A DNA stretch of 64,000 nucleotides from Pratylenchus scribneri (Eukaryota > Nematoda > Chromadorea > Rhabditida > Pratylenchidae), in assembly GCA_030063045.1 (NCBI GenBank), contig JAQSEB010000072.1, forward strand, positions 1,219,501 to 1,283,500. The letters run 5' to 3'. Under the pieces are notes generated by a model. The model was not told the origin of the DNA and searched no databases. It saw nothing but the letters and a program-made list of their open reading frames with translations. Below are positions 61,153 through 64,000 of the stretch, piece by piece. A program made the translations under genes and the position numbers. The first letter of the stretch is position 1; the number at the start of each line of letters is the position of its first letter.

Positions 61153-63714
61153 ATGGCTTCTGGATTTTTGTTGTTTGCTGGAAGGTTTCGTCGGGAGAGA
61201 GAGGATATGCTGAGAGGTTTCATTTTCAAGTTTTTATTTAATTATTAAAAAATATAAGGAAAAAATCCCAAACAAAAATGGCGGATAATAAGGCAAGCAT
61301 GGGCCAGATTGCCGAAAGTGCAAAAAGAAGTATGGAATTCAAGGATGAAAGAAAGAATTAAGGTATTTTAAACTTATTTAAAAAATCAATAGATCAGGCA
61401 ATTTAATATTTTTTGAAAATTTTTAAATTTCAATAATTATTTTTCTCTACATTTTAAAGGGTAATCGACTTGAAAGAATAAATTTTTTTGAAATAATTTT
61501 CCAGGGTTATTGGAGACAGAGCCGAAAATTTCGACTTGTCGATGTTTCTAATAAATCATTAATCAAAAATAAAATTAATTTACGTAGTTTTAAGTTTCAA
61601 ATTAAAGTACAAACTGTTGAATATTAATTTTATTTAATTTTGAATCAGAATGTTGGTGTTATGTTAGGAAAATAGTTGTTCTTTTTTATGGATTAGCTAA
61701 AAAGATAAAAATTTAAAAAAATAATTGATTTTAATATTTTTAATTTTTTAGCAGCGAAATGCTGAAGAAGAAGAACATGAAGGGGAAAAGGAACAAATTG
61801 ACAGTGAAGATGAAGAGGAAAAGGAGCAAATTGACAGTGAAGATGAAGAGGAAAAGGAACAAATTGACAGTGAAGATGAAGGGGAAAAGGAACAAATTGA
61901 CAGTGAAGATGAAGAGGAAAAGGAACAAATTGACACTGAAGATTTAGAGGAAAAGGAACAAATTGACAGTGAAGATGAAGAGGAAAAGGAACAAATTGAC
62001 AGTGAAGATGAAGAGGAAAAGGAACAAATTGACAGTGAAGATGAAGAGGAAAAGGAACAAATTGACAGTGAAGATGAAGGGGAAAAGGAACAAATTGACA
62101 GTGAAGATGAAGAGGAAAAGGAACAAATTGACAGTGAAGATGAAGAGGAAAAGGAACAAATTGACAGTGAAGATGAAGAGGAAAAGGAACAAATTGACAG
62201 TGAAGATGAAGAGGAAAAGGAACAAATTGACAGTGAAGATGAAGAGGAAAAGGAACAAATTGACAGTGAAGATGAAGAGGAAAAGGAACAAATTGACAGT
62301 GAAGATGAAGAGGAAAAGGAACAAATTGACAGTGAAGATGAAGAAGGAGGGCAGCCACAAGTATAAATTTTAATATTTTAATTAAAAAAGGGCTAATAAA
62401 TTAGTTTGTGGAATTTACAATTTGATTTCATATTTAATAACTTCTTTCTTTAGATTCTCTTTTAAAATAATTAGTTATATTATAAATTTTTAGATTGATT
62501 TTCAAGTATTTAGAATTTTTTAAATTATTAAACTTTTTAAATTTTTTTTGTTGTTGTCCCGGTCCGAATTGTAGGCTACATTTCAAAATTGGTCACAAAA
62601 ATTGAAAGGAATTAGAGAAAATTTATGAATGAATTTTTAAATTAAAATGCAATAGAATTTTATCGGAATTAAATTAATTTTTGGAATTTAATTGAATAGT
62701 ATTTTAATGGAATTTAATTATTTTTTGAATTTAATTGATTAGAATTTTAATGGAATTAAATTTGATAACTAATAATTCATTTGGATCAATGATTGAATGA
62801 AATAAATTTTATTTAAATTCAGATTATCCGACCCGAGGGCCATAAAGAATTGACTGCGCGTTTTTCCCGGCCCAATTTATGGGATGAATTGCGAAATGAT
62901 GAGACTTTGAGAAGCGAAGAGGAAGGGGAGATATGGCTGAAAGTATTTTAAATTAAATTACTTTATGAATGAATTTAATTAAAGGGATTAGAAGGGACGA
63001 TTTCGATGGACTGGTTCCTATCGTTGGAGGAGCAAAGTCCCCTCTTCGTCACAATAACGGACTTTTGCATCGGCCATTTTTGCCAGAATCATCCACAAAT
63101 CGTATATCTGACCCATCGACAATTTGAATTTTTTGTGAACCACAATGATGACACTGGACCAACCCAAATGGATATCGATTGGGACAATTCAATTGTCCTC
63201 GTTCACTTCAACATCCAAGGGCATTCAGTGCTGGGTGTTGCAAATTTGCATCAAAAAATACTAAAACTTCTCGACCCGGACAATGGAGAAGAGGCGGAAT
63301 ACATTTTCCTCAAAAATTTATTTGCAACAAATTTTTTGTAAGTGAATTAGAATAGAGAAAAGGAAAAATTAAATTGAGAACGGAATTTAATTGGGAATTG
63401 AATGAATTAAATAAAATTTGAATTTGAATATAGATTAAACATAAAATTGTAATAAAATTTTATTTAGGATGATGCTCAAAACGATGGCAAAATTGGATAA
63501 TAAGAAGATTAGAAGAACGGAGTGGACCACCCTGGTCGATGTGAAAGTGCCTCAACAGGCAAGAGGGTCGAGTGATTGCGCCGTTTTTTGCATTATATTT
63601 GCGAAGGAAATAATTGATGGAAAAGAATCATATGATATAAAATTTGAACCGGAACATGGTGCATATTTTCGACGTTATTTGGCCGAATTAATTTATGATA
63701 TTTCGAGGAAATAA
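61153..63714 (+). CDS. Ulp1/SENP-like (C48) cysteine protease with acidic repeat region
   Basis: Secure exons: 61752 (or 61755)-62360, 62823-62942, 62985-63337, 63468-63714, all in frame. The first of these encodes an 11-residue acidic repeat (DSEDEEEKEQI), about 17 copies. The C-terminal domain has a Ulp1-type layout: 'MDWFLSLEEQSPLFVTITDF' start, His in 'IQGHSVLGVANLHQ', Asp in 'KLLDPDNG', Gln in 'VPQQARGSSDCAVFCIIF' and the nucleophilic Cys of D-C-A-V-F. The His-Asp-Gln-Cys set is complete, but the usual H-W is H-S. Such enzymes cleave SUMO or related ubiquitin-like proteins. The 5' part is uncertain: an ATG at 61153 (MASGFLLFAGRFRRERED) and basic frames at 61270-61373 and 61505-61550 (GYWRQSRKFRL) may be early exons. 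Related ULP-domain genes can also be carried by DNA transposons; no transposon ends are visible here. Confidence 0.78.
61770..62345 (+). repeat. 33-bp coding minisatellite
   Basis: Near-identical 33-bp units (gacagtgaagatgaagagga + aaaggaacaaatt-type end), each encoding 11 residues, about 17 copies. Differences are mostly g/a changes giving EGE instead of EEE. A multiple of three, so length changes keep the frame. Confidence 0.96.
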
Positions 63715-64000
63715 TTGATTTATATGGAAATAATTTTAATTTGAATTTGTTATAATATTTTGATACGAGTAAATGAAAAGATTAATTTTGGAATTGAAAT
63801 TTAATAATTAATTCAATTGTTTGAAATTATATTTAATAAATGTGTTTGGTATTATAATTAATTTAATTGTTTTTGGAATTAATTGGAATTTTAAAAAGTT
63901 ATATCATCTAGGGTTTATTTGTTTAAAATTTTTTAGTTCATTTTTTACAAAAAATTTTTTATATTAAAGTTCGAGTTCGACCCAGCCCAGTTTGGAGTCA
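63715..64000. other. AT-rich end of window
   Basis: Downstream of the protease stop; AATAAA at about 63834 may serve as a polyadenylation signal. The final 30 bases (gagttcgacccagcccag) are GC-richer and resemble the start of another repeat. Confidence 0.35.

Noticed and set aside
61693..62360. Minus-strand open frames (hydrophobic repeats) over the 33-bp repeat
   Set aside because: Mirror of the acidic coding repeat; the plus-strand frame joins in phase to protease exons on the downstream side, the minus frames join to nothing.

Overview
The window looks like nuclear DNA of a nematode, most likely a plant-parasitic (root-knot/Meloidogyne-like) species. The reasons are very AT-rich sequence, many introns of about 40-60 bases with TTTTCAG-like acceptors mixed with kilobase introns full of repeats, nematode-type chemoreceptors, and secreted proteins. 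The organism is an inference; no marker sequence fixes the species. All genes were assembled by hand from open frames joined at phase-compatible splice sites.

Layout. 1-7908 (+): a long, 5'-truncated gene whose 3' half is a poly(A)-polymerase-like nucleotidyltransferase; one 2-kb intron is a 19-bp minisatellite. 8316-10873 (-): a secreted pepsin-fold protein in which both catalytic aspartates are asparagine. 11921-14802 (-): a secreted catalase with an extra C-terminal domain of about 125 residues. 16464-18147 and about 19788-24940 (+): two paralogous SRSX-like 7TM chemoreceptors, the first lacking its TM6-7 exons, the second carrying nested giant palindromes in its introns. 26945-27518 (+) and 31440-31837 (-): a head-to-head-derived, inverted pair of drosomycin/defensin-like secreted peptides. 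38087-45748 (+): a polypyrimidine-tract-binding protein (PTB) with RRM2-4 and low-complexity linkers but no visible RRM1. 47826-53756: about 34 copies of a 171-bp satellite whose unit is an open 57-codon frame. 54373-55618 (+): remains of an unknown gene. 56945-60297: a 29-bp minisatellite split by a 1207-bp hAT element that encodes a 265-residue BED-finger/dimerisation protein without catalytic core. 61153-63714 (+): a Ulp1/SENP-like cysteine protease with an acidic repeat.

The non-genic half is dominated by small palindromic (foldback) elements. Several have exact 8-bp target duplications and are therefore hAT-type MITEs; two families stand out, one with GGTACTT termini and one carrying a shared internal motif (gacgcgtcttgatgag). 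Protein-level themes are secretion (catalase, inactive pepsin-like protein, defensin-like peptides), chemoreception and RNA processing (PAP-like, PTB). No operon linkage is claimed.
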